Positions 1 through 7,108 of a stretch of 64,000 nucleotides of DNA are shown one piece after another. The stretch is from assembly GCF_048263965.1 (NCBI RefSeq), contig NZ_JBLXDO010000002.1, positions 124,001-188,000 of the forward strand. Direction: 5' to 3'. The translations under genes were made by a program, and so were the position numbers. Origin of the DNA: Ferrimonas sp048263965 (GTDB taxonomy: Bacteria; Pseudomonadota; Gammaproteobacteria; Enterobacterales; Shewanellaceae). The notes below the pieces were generated by a model, which was not told the DNA's origin, searched no databases, and was given only the letters and a program-made list of their open reading frames with translations. Numbering within the stretch: position 1 is the stretch's first letter; every line of letters begins with the position of its first letter.

Positions 1-686
1 AGCAGTACCACAGGGATACCATACTCCAGCCACTCGAAGAAGCTCAGACCCACTTCGGCGGCAGCAATGGCGTTTGGCGGGCTGCCCACCAAGGTGCCGA
101 TACCACCGATGTTAGCGCTGTACGCCACACCCAGCAGCACAAACACATAGGTTCTGTGGTTCTCCTCTCTGTCCAGTTGAGACAGCATCCCTAGGGCCAG
201 AGGCAGCATCATCGCCGCAGTGGCCGTGTTGCTGATCCACATGGACAGCAACGCCGTCACAGAGAACAGCATCAGGGTAGCCACCGCCAGCTTGCCCTTG
301 GCCATGTTGATCACCTTGCTGGCGATCATCTTGTCGATCCCCTGGGCGTTCAGGGCTGCGGCCATCACAAAACCGCCGAAGAACAGGAAAATAATCGGAT
401 TGGAGAAGTTGGCCATCGCCTTGGGCATGGTAAAGATCCCCAAGGCCACCGCCAGCACCGGCACCAACAAAGCGGTAATGCTGATGTGAATCGCCTCTGT
501 CAGCCACAGGATCGCAATGCATACCAGCATCGCCAACCCTTTGTTGATCTCAGGGTCAAATGGCAACCAGGCGATCAGAGCTGCAAACAGCGCCACATCG
601 CACAACAGGATAATCATCTTCTTGTCCATCAGCGAGCTCAGGTACCCCTGCTCAGTCGCTCCCTGGGACTGTGTGATTTCGGACAT
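1..686 (-). CDS. SLC13/DASS-family sodium:anion symporter, C-terminus cut by window edge
   Basis: The reading frame opens at the ATG at 684-686 and stays open to base 1, so about 228 N-terminal residues are visible. An AAAGGGA ribosome-binding site lies just upstream of the start. The protein is hydrophobic, with several membrane spans, and carries the SNTATAAMMLP stretch (the SNT motif of the DASS family) and a later GTLVGSPPNA segment that matches the family's substrate/sodium-binding re-entrant loop. Members import sulfate, dicarboxylates or citrate with sodium across the inner membrane; the substrate cannot be told from this part. It is not closely similar to the SLC13 protein of the cys operon at 9.4-11.1 kb, which has inserted TrkA-C domains. 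The family is confident, the substrate unknown. Confidence 0.85.
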   Translation of the reverse strand, partial: MSEITQSQGATEQGYLSSLMDKKMIILLCDVALFAALIAWLPFDPEINKGLAMLVCIAILWLTEAIHISITALLVPVLAVALGIFTMPKAMANFSNPIIFLFFGGFVMAAALNAQGIDKMIASKVINMAKGKLAVATLMLFSVTALLSMWISNTATAAMMLPLALGMLSQLDREENHRTYVFVLLGVAYSANIGGIGTLVGSPPNAIAAAEVGLSFFEWLEYGIPVVL

Positions 687-1126
687 AAATTTCCCTTTAA
701 CCAAGTGTGTTTTTTCTTAGGTTACGGGGGAAAAATGAGAAGGCACAAGCGGCCAATTTCAGTAATTTGATACCGAATGCCGCTCAGCACACCGTCCAAA
801 ACTACCAAACTGAAACTTATCGGCGGTCCAACTCTTTGCTAAAACAACCGCCCCATCGGGCAAGGTTAGACCAAAGGCGAATGAAGCAAAGTTTCATCCC
901 AGGCGCCATGGTCGATTTTTGTTTTTTACCCCAAAAACAATATTCGTGACCACGGCCTCACGGCGCAAAAGACGCTTCGTGATCGCAGTCACAACCATTA
1001 ATGCCTGTGATGGAAAAGATGACCTGCGACAATCACAAGAAATCACATTGACGCCAACCCCCTTAAGCTAACGTCATAGGTGTGCCCCAGCTGGGGTAAA
1101 ACTGGTGAAACCAAGGAGAGAACACC
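687..1126. other. Intergenic region between divergent genes
   Basis: This is the divergent control region of the SLC13 gene (leftward) and the comEA-like gene (rightward). It contains the AAGGAGAG ribosome-binding site of the latter. No convincing promoter, RNA or repeat was found. Short ORFs across it have no ribosome-binding site and atypical composition. Confidence 0.5.
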
Positions 1127-1411
1127 ATGATAAAACACCTGATTCTGTGCTCAGCTTTGATGTCCGCCCCTCTGTTCACCTTTGCTGAGGAGCCCACTCA
1201 GGCCGCCGAACAGCAGATGCAGATCAACATCAATACCGCTGATGCCGAGCAGATAGCGGCTCAAATGAAGGGCGTGGGTTTGAGTAAGGCCAAGGCGATC
1301 GTTGCCTACCGCGAGCAAAACGGACCCTTTACCGACCTGGCCCAACTGACCGAGGTGAAAGGGATAGGCGAAAAAACCCTGGAGCAAAACAGCGGACGAC
1401 TTCAGCTCTGA
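1127..1411 (+). CDS. ComEA-like helix-hairpin-helix DNA-binding protein
   Basis: 94 aa with a Sec signal peptide (cleavage predicted after about residue 20, ...FTFA-EE) followed by a short linker and a double helix-hairpin-helix domain. The ININTADAEQIAAQMKGVG and VKGIGEKTLE segments are the classic NTA...L..l.GIG and f....L..V.GIG.k hairpins. Proteins of this size and design (ComEA in Vibrio, YbaV in Escherichia) bind double-stranded DNA non-specifically in the periplasm; ComEA acts as a ratchet in natural transformation. AAGGAGAG lies 7 bases before the ATG. It stands alone, so a role in DNA uptake is inference from the family only. Confidence 0.85.
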   Translation: MIKHLILCSALMSAPLFTFAEEPTQAAEQQMQININTADAEQIAAQMKGVGLSKAKAIVAYREQNGPFTDLAQLTEVKGIGEKTLEQNSGRLQL

Positions 1412-1600
1412 CCCCGACAAGGGCTGTTCCGATTCCGGGCCAGCCCTCCCCCACGAGTTGGCAATTGCCCTCAAATGGGGCGCCATGCCACTTGAATGAT
1501 GCCCGGACATCTTGACCCCTTATCGGCAGATAAACGGGCACCCACTGGCAACTTGCCCTAATATGCGGCCCAATGGACCAAAAAAGCAGGGGCCAATCTC

Positions 1601-2506
1601 ATGCACAATCAGAGCGTCAAAAAAGCCGTCATCCCCGTCGCCGGGCTGGGTACACGAATGCTGCCGGCGACCAAGGCCATTCCAAAGGAGATGTTACCTG
1701 TAGTGGATAAGCCCCTGATCCAGTATGTAGTCAATGAAGCGATCGACGCAGGCATCACCGAAATCGTACTGGTGACCCATGCGAGTAAAAACTCCATCGA
1801 AAATCATTTTGATACCAGCTTCGAGCTCGAGGCGACTCTCGAGAAACGGGTAAAGCGCCAGCTTCTGGATGAGGTTCAGGCGATCTGTCCCAAGGGAGTC
1901 ACCATCATGCACGTCAGACAAGGGGAAGCGAAGGGGTTGGGTCACGCCATTCTCTGTGCCCGCCCCCTGGTAGGCGACAACCCCTTCGCCATCATATTGC
2001 CCGATGTGTTGATCGACGACAGTGCCGCCGATCCGAAGCGGGACAACCTGGCGCAGATGGTCCATCGCTTCGAACAAAGCCACTCCAGCCAGATCATGGT
2101 GGAATCCGTACCCGAAGCCGAGGTCTCCAGCTACGGCATTGTGGATCTTGGAGGGGCTGAGCTGCTGCACGGCGACACTGCTCCCATTAAGAAGATGGTG
2201 GAAAAGCCCGAGCCGGAGGATGCGCCCTCCAATCTGGCGGTGGTGGGTCGCTACGTGTTGTCCGCCAACATCTGGCCTCTGCTGGGCAAGACTCCGCCGG
2301 GGGCTGGCGATGAGATTCAGCTGACCGACGCCATCGACATGCTGCTGGACCAGGAGCCTGTCTGTGCCTATGCCATGAAGGGGAGAAGCCATGACTGCGG
2401 CAGCAAACTGGGCTATCTCAAGGCCAACGTCGAGTACGGCATGCGCCATCCTCAGCTTAAAGAGGAGTTCCTAACCTACCTAAAACACCTCGGCAAGAGT
2501 CTCTGA
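1601..2506 (+). CDS. galU: UTP--glucose-1-phosphate uridylyltransferase
   Basis: 301 aa, the usual length. It makes UDP-glucose from UTP and glucose-1-phosphate for envelope polysaccharide and trehalose pathways in the cytoplasm. The nucleotidyltransferase signature is near the N-terminus (VIPVAGLGTRMLPATKAIPK, about residues 11-30), followed by EMLPVVDKPLIQYVV. VEKP (about residue 200) and the GDEIQLTDAI segment are typical GalU landmarks. Start is the ATG after CAGGGGCCAATCTC. It is a single-gene unit closed by a strong terminator at 2521-2548. Confidence 0.96.
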   Translation: MHNQSVKKAVIPVAGLGTRMLPATKAIPKEMLPVVDKPLIQYVVNEAIDAGITEIVLVTHASKNSIENHFDTSFELEATLEKRVKRQLLDEVQAICPKGVTIMHVRQGEAKGLGHAILCARPLVGDNPFAIILPDVLIDDSAADPKRDNLAQMVHRFEQSHSSQIMVESVPEAEVSSYGIVDLGGAELLHGDTAPIKKMVEKPEPEDAPSNLAVVGRYVLSANIWPLLGKTPPGAGDEIQLTDAIDMLLDQEPVCAYAMKGRSHDCGSKLGYLKANVEYGMRHPQLKEEFLTYLKHLGKSL

Positions 2507-2520
2507 ATAGCAGACGAAAA

Positions 2521-2548
2521 ACAGCGCCCAATGGCGCTGTTATTTTTT
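2521..2548 (+). terminator. Intrinsic terminator of galU
   Basis: An 8-bp stem ACAGCGCC/GGCGCTGT with loop CAAT is followed by TATTTTTT, 14 bases after the galU stop. Confidence 0.9.
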
Positions 2549-2630
2549 CCATCCCTGACTATTCTTAGTGTGTCATTGAATTCAACTCGTGCTGATTTTC
2601 AGCTGATACGAGTGGAACAAGGGGCTATGA

Positions 2631-3320
2631 ATGGATGTACTCACATACTCACCCAGGAGTCGGCATTATGGCCAACCCCTGTTCCTGGGAGCCTTGATCA
2701 GTCTGCTGACTGCCCTGGGCTTCGCCGTCAACTTCGGCAGCCTCTATCCTCTCACCATCGGTTGGGTGCTGGTCTCGGCAGTGGCTCTGGCCGTCGCCAT
2801 GGGACACATCCGGCAGGGGCGACACAGCCTCATTGCCGACGACCGCGGCGTACTGCTGCTCATTGATCAAACCGTCGTCCCCATCCGCTGGGACCAGATC
2901 CAACGCATCGACTTCGTCAGCGAGCTCCAGCTCCTCGGCATCCGTCTGAAAAGCGACGCCCGAGTTTGGCAACAACTGAGCCCAAGACAACTAAGACGTT
3001 GGTGCCGACTCAGCCAGCAACAGCTGAAACAGTTTGGCGTCCCCGCGGTCACCGATGGCCTGCTGGCGCAACCGGATCTGCTGCACCAGCAACAGTATCT
3101 GAGCGATCAATTGGCCCAGAAAAGCGGTTTCCACATTCTGCTTTCGGAAAGTGAATTCGCCACTGGCGTGGACATCATCAGCGCGGAATTAAGGCTAGCG
3201 CACCAAAGATCCATGGTGCGCCGCGCTCGCCGGGAAGCTACTGTGACGCCAATCGACGCCAGAGTAAACCAAGATACTCATGAAGCGCCCGCTCTGAGGT
3301 CTGGAGATTCGAGGCACTGA
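2631..3320 (+). CDS. Membrane protein of unknown function (DUF2982-like)
   Basis: 229 aa. Two membrane spans lie near the N-terminus (about residues 16-38 and 41-60), followed by a cytoplasmic region of about 165 residues. The size and layout resemble the DUF2982 proteins of Shewanella and relatives; this is recollection of the family, not a search. No catalytic motif is seen. Start is the ATG after AAGGGGCTATGA. The 3' end overlaps the convergent elyC-like gene by 83 bases (3238-3320); the last residues (rich in Arg, Asp and Thr) look non-conserved, so the gene may have run through into its neighbour after loss of an earlier stop. Confidence 0.7.
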   Translation: MDVLTYSPRSRHYGQPLFLGALISLLTALGFAVNFGSLYPLTIGWVLVSAVALAVAMGHIRQGRHSLIADDRGVLLLIDQTVVPIRWDQIQRIDFVSELQLLGIRLKSDARVWQQLSPRQLRRWCRLSQQQLKQFGVPAVTDGLLAQPDLLHQQQYLSDQLAQKSGFHILLSESEFATGVDIISAELRLAHQRSMVRRARREATVTPIDARVNQDTHEAPALRSGDSRH

Positions 3321-3972
3321 ACTTCCACCAAGGGGCACCACGGCCAATAAAGTCCGTGGGCGCCGCCACTGCTTTTACCCCTCTGCTGAGAAACAGCGCC
3401 ATCACCCTGGGCATATGGGTGGCAGAGCTGACCAGAATCACCTCCTTCTCCCCAAATCGCTCCCTGAACAGGCGCGCCTCCATGGCGGTGTCCAGGGCGG
3501 TGGGAAAGGTCACTATCTGCGTTGCTGGAACCCCCATCGCCTCGGCCGCAGATTCGGCAACCACAGCATGAGGCAGGGGATCCTCCCCGCCCCAGCCACT
3601 GAGCACCAGGATGCTGTCCGGGTTGAGCCGCTGCAGCCTCACCCCTTCGGTCAGGCGGGCCAGGGCGGTATCAGACAGTTGCTGGTGAGCCATGGGACTG
3701 ATGGAAGAGTCATGGCCTGAGCCCAGCACCATGATCACCTCGGCCCTCTGGCCGGTCCAAACCGGATACTGCTGCTCCAGGGGACGAGCCAGCCACTGAC
3801 TGCCAAAGCTGGAGCTGAGAAACAGCAGCAGCGCGGGCCCCGCCAGCACAAACGCTCTCCCCAGGTGAGGACGACGCCGGGACAGCCACAATCCAAACAG
3901 GATTGACAGGACAGCCAGGGGTATGGGAAGCAGCAGTGCCGAGATCCCTTTCTTAACCCAGAAACCCAGCAT
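3238..3972 (-). CDS. ElyC/SanA/YdcF-family (DUF218) membrane protein
   Basis: 244 aa from the ATG at 3970-3972, which shares its A with the TGA of the upstream fructokinase gene (TGATG), so translation is probably coupled. Longer upstream in-frame starts would run inside the kinase gene and are unlikely. Two N-terminal membrane spans (about residues 8-27 and 38-57) precede a DUF218 domain: VIMVLGSG, ILVLSGWG and ILVSSATHMPRVMALF are the family's signature blocks. Escherichia ElyC acts in envelope biogenesis at the undecaprenyl-phosphate/ECA step; a similar role here is inference. It overlaps the convergent 2631-3320 gene. Confidence 0.85.
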   Translation of the reverse strand: MLGFWVKKGISALLLPIPLAVLSILFGLWLSRRRPHLGRAFVLAGPALLLFLSSSFGSQWLARPLEQQYPVWTGQRAEVIMVLGSGHDSSISPMAHQQLSDTALARLTEGVRLQRLNPDSILVLSGWGGEDPLPHAVVAESAAEAMGVPATQIVTFPTALDTAMEARLFRERFGEKEVILVSSATHMPRVMALFLSRGVKAVAAPTDFIGRGAPWWKFSASNLQTSERALHEYLGLLWRRLASQ

Positions 3973-4868
3973 CAGCGTCCCCAGAGCCAGGCAGCACCGC
4001 GCACCCCGGATGAATCCCCGTGGCGGTTGGCCACCACCTGAGTGACGCACTCTCGGCCCAGGACATCGGCAGCCAAGCGGCGGTTCAGCTCTGGATAAAG
4101 CTCGTCGATGTTGGACATCCCCCCGCCCAGCACAATGATCTCCGGATCCAGCAGGTTAACCACATGGGCCAGGGCACGACTCAATTGATCACAGTAGAGT
4201 TCAAACACCTGGCTGGCGGCAGGCTCCCCCTGACGCATGCGGTGGATAATCTGGTCGCCAGGAAGGTTGTGGGAGGTCAGCTGACTGTACTGGCGGCTAA
4301 AGCCCGTCCCGGAGACAAAGGTCTCGATGCAGCCACGGCGTCCGCAGAAACACGGAGATCCCGGGTACTCCTGTGGGGTCATCCAGGGCAGCGGATTGTG
4401 GCCCCACTCTCCGGACAGGCCATTGGCTCCCACCAGGGGTCGCTCATTGACGGCGATTCCTGCTCCGCATCCCGTCCCCAGAATGATACCGAACACCAGG
4501 CTCTTACCCTGCCCGGCTCCGTCCACCGCCTCGGACACGGCAAAACAGTTGGCGTCATTGGCCAGGCGCACTTCCCGATTCAGGAGTTGGGAGAGGTCCT
4601 GATCCAAAGCCTGACCGTTAAGACACTGGGTGTTGGCATTCTTCACTTTGCCGGTTTGAGGAGAGAGCACCCCGGGGATTCCGACTCCGACACTGCCGGT
4701 CAGGGTCAGGTTGGCTTCCGCTCTTTGCACCAGGCCGGCAATGGCCTGGAGAATTCCCTGATAGTCTCCCTGGGGGGTGGCAACTCTCTCGCGCCACAAC
4801 TCCTGTCCCTGATCGCTGAGGGCGATCCCTTCGATTTTGGTTCCGCCCAGATCAATTCCGATTCGCAT
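3972..4868 (-). CDS. mak: ROK-family sugar kinase, Mak-type fructokinase
   Basis: 298 aa, full length. The N-terminal ATP site is RIGIDLGGTKIEGIAL. The ROK zinc site is present as the EWGHNPLPW histidine plus CFCGRRGCIETFVSG. The end, HGDSSGVRGAAWLW, is nearly the same as that of Escherichia Mak, as is VNLLDPEIIVLGGGMSN. It phosphorylates fructose (and more weakly other hexoses) using ATP in the cytoplasm. N-acetylglucosamine kinase NagK is a close relative and the main alternative. It is the first gene of a two-gene unit with the elyC-like gene. Its ribosome-binding site is weak. Confidence 0.88.
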   Translation of the reverse strand: MRIGIDLGGTKIEGIALSDQGQELWRERVATPQGDYQGILQAIAGLVQRAEANLTLTGSVGVGIPGVLSPQTGKVKNANTQCLNGQALDQDLSQLLNREVRLANDANCFAVSEAVDGAGQGKSLVFGIILGTGCGAGIAVNERPLVGANGLSGEWGHNPLPWMTPQEYPGSPCFCGRRGCIETFVSGTGFSRQYSQLTSHNLPGDQIIHRMRQGEPAASQVFELYCDQLSRALAHVVNLLDPEIIVLGGGMSNIDELYPELNRRLAADVLGRECVTQVVANRHGDSSGVRGAAWLWGR

Positions 4869-4940
4869 AACCGTTAATGGCCAGTCTATTGTTCCAATTT
4901 AGGTATCAAAATCATAACAGAGTTTGTGCGGCGCCCCATC

Positions 4941-5102
4941 CTAGAACAACTTGGTCAACAGTCCGAGGACGCCAGTTGCGAAAAGCAGAACCACCACTAT
5001 GGGGAAAAACAATCTGTCGGGAGGGGCAAAGCGGTTACGCCGCCACAGGGCCAGATCAGACCATTTGCCTTTATGAACCTTATCGGAGTGGAGATTGGGC
5101 AT
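4941..5102 (-). CDS. Small single-span membrane protein, 53 aa
   Basis: This frame is too short for most gene callers. ATG at 5100-5102 follows a perfect AAGGAGG with 5-base spacing, and the stop is TAG at 4941-4943. The product starts MPNLHSDKVHKGKWSDLALW, continues with a basic segment (RRNRFAPPDR) and ends in one hydrophobic span, FFPIVVVLLFATGVLGLL, before TKLF. The basic residues before the span predict an N-in topology. It lies upstream of mak in the same direction, 72 bases away, and may share its transcript. I do not recognise a family. Confidence 0.72.
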   Translation of the reverse strand: MPNLHSDKVHKGKWSDLALWRRNRFAPPDRLFFPIVVVLLFATGVLGLLTKLF

Positions 5103-5224
5103 GTCGGCCTCCTTAGAGGTGGGTTGCCGGATGGGGTCGAGCAGATGTCATTCCCTAGACCAAGTATATCAGCACTCTGTTGACACTATGATGACACCCT
5201 GGGCCGAGCCTCCGTGAAACGGAC

Positions 5225-5316
5225 AAAAAAAAGCCACCCCAGTTTGGCGTGGCTGTACTAAGAATTCTGTAGCAAAGGAGATGATGATGAAAACAGGCAT
5301 ACCTAAATGCGTTTAC
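5225..5316 (-). ncRNA. Sigma-E-type small RNA candidate, copy 1 (diverged, upstream of aroG)
   Basis: Predicted transcript of about 92 nt on the minus strand, starting near 5316 (GTAAACGCATTT...) and ending in a hairpin at 5232-5254 (GCCACGCC/GGGGTGGC) with eight Ts at 5225-5232. The central segment, the complement of 5276-5293, reads TTTTCATCATCATCTCCTTT. It is complementary to a ribosome-binding site followed by AUG. It shares promoter, core and terminator layout with five other units nearby, but its 5' and linker sequences differ. No protein frame is conserved. The promoter is at 5324-5351. Confidence 0.72.
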
Positions 5317-5323
5317 TGTTGAT

Positions 5324-5351
5324 TCAGAGTCCCTGGATCGCAAAAAGTTCA
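5324..5351 (-). promoter_or_regulatory. Sigma-E-type promoter of small RNA copy 1
   Basis: Minus strand: TGAACTT (-35, complement of 5345-5351), a 16-base spacer ending GGGAC, and TCTGA (-10, complement of 5324-5328). This matches the extracytoplasmic sigma-E consensus GGAACTT-N16-TCTGA/TCAAA. Confidence 0.75.
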
Positions 5352-5477
5352 TGGATTTTTGAAAAAAGTTGCAGAGTCTCCCTTGCCTCTTAGACCGCCC
5401 CTCATTTAGAGTCGGAGTGGGACCCCCAACCGGATTAGGTATCTTTCTAATTAAAAACATATTTCTGGAGTCGCATT

Positions 5478-6536
5478 ATGTACTACCAAACCGATGATGT
5501 TCGCATCGACAAGATCAAAGAACTGCTGCCCCCCATTGCGATTCTGGAACGATTTCCCCTGGACGACCGCGCCGCCGAGACCGTCTATCAGGCCCGCCAG
5601 TCCATTCACAACATCCTGAACCGTCAGGATGACCGCATGCTGGTGATCATCGGCCCCTGCTCCATTCACGATCCAGAGGCTGCCCTGGAGTATGGCCGGA
5701 AGCTGGCCAAGCTGCGGGAGGAGCTTAAGGATGATCTGGAGATCGTCATGCGGGTCTACTTTGAAAAGCCCCGCACCACGGTAGGCTGGAAAGGCCTCAT
5801 CAACGATCCCATGATGGACAACAGCTTCCGCCTCAACGATGGCCTGCGCACCGCCCGCAAATTGCTGCTCGACCTCAACCAGATGGGGCTGCCGACCGCC
5901 GGCGAGTTCCTGGATATGATCACCCCCCAATACGTCGCAGATCTGATGTGCTGGGGAGCCATTGGTGCTCGTACCACCGAATCTCAGGTACACCGGGAAC
6001 TGGCGTCCGGCCTGTCCTGTCCGGTCGGTTTTAAGAACGGTACCGACGGCACCATCAAGATCGCCATCGACGCCATCAACTCCGCCAGTGCCCCACACCA
6101 TTTCCTGTCGGTCACCAAGTACGGTCACTCCGCCATCGTGGCCACCACCGGCAATCAGGACTGCCACATCATCCTGCGCGGCGGCAAACAACCCAACTAC
6201 AGCGCCGACGATGTGGCCGCCATCACCGAGCAGCTGCATAAGGCCGCCCTGCCCGCCAACATCATGGTGGACTTCAGCCACGCCAACAGCCGCAAGGAGT
6301 TCAAGAGGCAGTTGGAGGTCTGTGAGGATGTCTGTGCCCAGGTGGCGGGAGGCGATCTCAATCTGTTTGGCGCCATGGTGGAAAGCCACCTGGTAGAGGG
6401 TCGTCAGGATCTCAGCCTGACCGAGCCCCTGACCTATGGTCAAAGCATCACCGACGCCTGCATCGGCTGGGATGACAGCGCCAAGGTGCTGAAGAACTTG
6501 GCAAAAGCCGTTAAGAAGCGCCGCAGCGCCAACTGA
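5478..6536 (+). CDS. aroG: 3-deoxy-7-phosphoheptulonate (DAHP) synthase, class I-alpha, AroG type
   Basis: 352 aa. It condenses phosphoenolpyruvate and erythrose-4-phosphate to DAHP, the entry step of aromatic biosynthesis. Landmarks are IGPCSIHDP, RVYFEKPRTTVGWKG, GARTTESQVHRELASGLS and GFKNGTDG, all essentially identical to Escherichia AroG. The N-terminus (MYYQTDDVRIDKIKELLPP) keeps the two aspartates that line the phenylalanine pocket of AroG, so Phe feedback inhibition is likely. The start ATG follows CTGGAGTCGCATT. No leader peptide rich in Phe or Tyr was seen upstream, so attenuation is unlikely. Small-RNA copy 1 lies divergently upstream and copies 2-5 lie downstream on the opposite strand. 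A second DAHP synthase of another class is at 28861-29877. Confidence 0.95.
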   Translation: MYYQTDDVRIDKIKELLPPIAILERFPLDDRAAETVYQARQSIHNILNRQDDRMLVIIGPCSIHDPEAALEYGRKLAKLREELKDDLEIVMRVYFEKPRTTVGWKGLINDPMMDNSFRLNDGLRTARKLLLDLNQMGLPTAGEFLDMITPQYVADLMCWGAIGARTTESQVHRELASGLSCPVGFKNGTDGTIKIAIDAINSASAPHHFLSVTKYGHSAIVATTGNQDCHIILRGGKQPNYSADDVAAITEQLHKAALPANIMVDFSHANSRKEFKRQLEVCEDVCAQVAGGDLNLFGAMVESHLVEGRQDLSLTEPLTYGQSITDACIGWDDSAKVLKNLAKAVKKRRSAN

Positions 6537-6546
6537 TCCCAACAGC

Positions 6547-6564
6547 GGGGCCTTTCGAGGCCCC
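6547..6564. terminator. Hairpin after aroG lacking a U tract
   Basis: A 6-bp GGGGCC/GGCCCC stem with loop TTTCGA lies 10 bases after the aroG stop. It is followed by C and then an A run on the plus strand, so it is not a classic intrinsic terminator in the aroG direction. It may stabilise the mRNA end. Confidence 0.4.
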
Positions 6565-6565
6565 C

Positions 6566-6632
6566 AAAAAAAACGCCACCTCAAGGAGGTGGCGAAAAGA
6601 ATTTAGGGAGATGATGAAACCAAATTCGTTAC
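6566..6632 (-). ncRNA. Sigma-E-type small RNA candidate, copy 2
   Basis: Predicted transcript of about 67 nt from near 6632 (GTAACGAATTTGG...) to the T run at 6566-6573. The core, the complement of 6605-6619, is TTTCATCATCTCCCT. The terminator is a 9-bp stem CGCCACCTC/GAGGTGGCG with loop CTT (6574-6594). Size, core and terminator are close to those of enterobacterial MicA. The 5' half is nearly identical to copy 5. Confidence 0.8.
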
Positions 6633-6638
6633 ACCTAT

Positions 6639-6666
6639 ATAGAGCGTTCCCACTCCGCTTAGTTCC
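6639..6666 (-). promoter_or_regulatory. Sigma-E-type promoter of small RNA copy 2
   Basis: Minus strand: GGAACTA (complement of 6660-6666), 16-base spacer, TCTAT (complement of 6639-6643). The start is expected at the G opposite 6632. Confidence 0.7.
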
Positions 6667-6716
6667 CGCTTTCCCCAACTTTTTTCAACGTTTCTTACCT
6701 ATCTAGCACGCTCCCT

Positions 6717-6787
6717 AAAAAAAACGCCACCTCAAGGAGGCGGCGCAAAGTAATTCAGGGAGATGAAGATGAAATCAAATTCGTTAC
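6717..6787 (-). ncRNA. Sigma-E-type small RNA candidate, copy 3
   Basis: Predicted transcript of about 71 nt starting near 6787 with GTAACGAATTTGATTTC. The core is TTTCATCTTCATCTCCCT (complement of 6757-6774), with three more bases than copies 2 and 5. The terminator stem CGCCGCCTC/GAGGTGGCG (6725-6745, one G-U pair) is followed by eight Ts. It pairs with copy 4 in sequence. Confidence 0.8.
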
Positions 6788-6793
6788 AGAGTA

Positions 6794-6821
6794 ATAGAGT
6801 CCTCACCTTCCAGATAGTTCC
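6794..6821 (-). promoter_or_regulatory. Sigma-E-type promoter of small RNA copy 3
   Basis: Minus strand: GGAACTA (complement of 6815-6821), 16-base spacer ending GGAC, TCTAT (complement of 6794-6798). Confidence 0.7.
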
Positions 6822-6882
6822 GACACTTTGCGATTTTCTCCCATTCTGATGCTGCAGCCGGTTGTGCCCGGCTCACACCACC

Positions 6883-6952
6883 AAAAAAACGCCATCTCAA
6901 GGAGATGGCGCAAAGTAATTCAGGGAGATGAAGATGAAACAAAATTCGTTAC
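6883..6952 (-). ncRNA. Sigma-E-type small RNA candidate, copy 4
   Basis: Predicted transcript of about 70 nt starting near 6952 with GTAACGAATTTTGTTTC. The core is TTTCATCTTCATCTCCCT (complement of 6922-6939). The terminator stem is CGCCATCTC/GAGATGGCG (6890-6910) with loop CTT and seven Ts. Compared with copy 2, a C-G pair is changed to T-A on both arms, a compensatory change that supports a selected RNA hairpin. Confidence 0.8.
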
Positions 6953-6958
6953 AGAGAT

Positions 6959-6986
6959 ATAGAGTCACTCTCTGCGACTTAGTTCC
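6959..6986 (-). promoter_or_regulatory. Sigma-E-type promoter of small RNA copy 4
   Basis: Minus strand: GGAACTA (complement of 6980-6986), 16-base spacer ending GTGAC, TCTAT (complement of 6959-6963). Confidence 0.7.
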
Positions 6987-7034
6987 CTCCTCTCTCCGTT
7001 TTTTTCTGGCTCGCCCAGGGCTTGGCAGATAAAC

Positions 7035-7102
7035 AAAAAAAACGCCACCTCATTGAGGCGGCGCGAAAGAATTTAGGGAGATGATGAAACCAAATTCGTT
7101 AC
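7035..7102 (-). ncRNA. Sigma-E-type small RNA candidate, copy 5
   Basis: Predicted transcript of about 68 nt starting near 7102 with GTAACGAATTTGGTTTC. The core is TTTCATCATCTCCCT (complement of 7075-7089). The terminator stem CGCCGCCTC/GAGGTGGCG has loop AAT (7043-7063) and eight Ts. It is the unit nearest the 7176-7724 gene, which reads in the same direction upstream of it. Confidence 0.8.
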
Positions 7103-7108
7103 ACCTAT

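Noticed and set aside
5155..5460. 101-aa minus-strand ORF upstream of aroG
   Set aside because: No ribosome-binding site, low-quality composition, and it runs through small RNA copy 1 and its terminator.
5352..5477. Attenuator or TyrR box in front of aroG
   Set aside because: No leader peptide with Phe or Tyr runs, no U-tailed hairpin, and no TGTAAA-N6-TTTACA site found.
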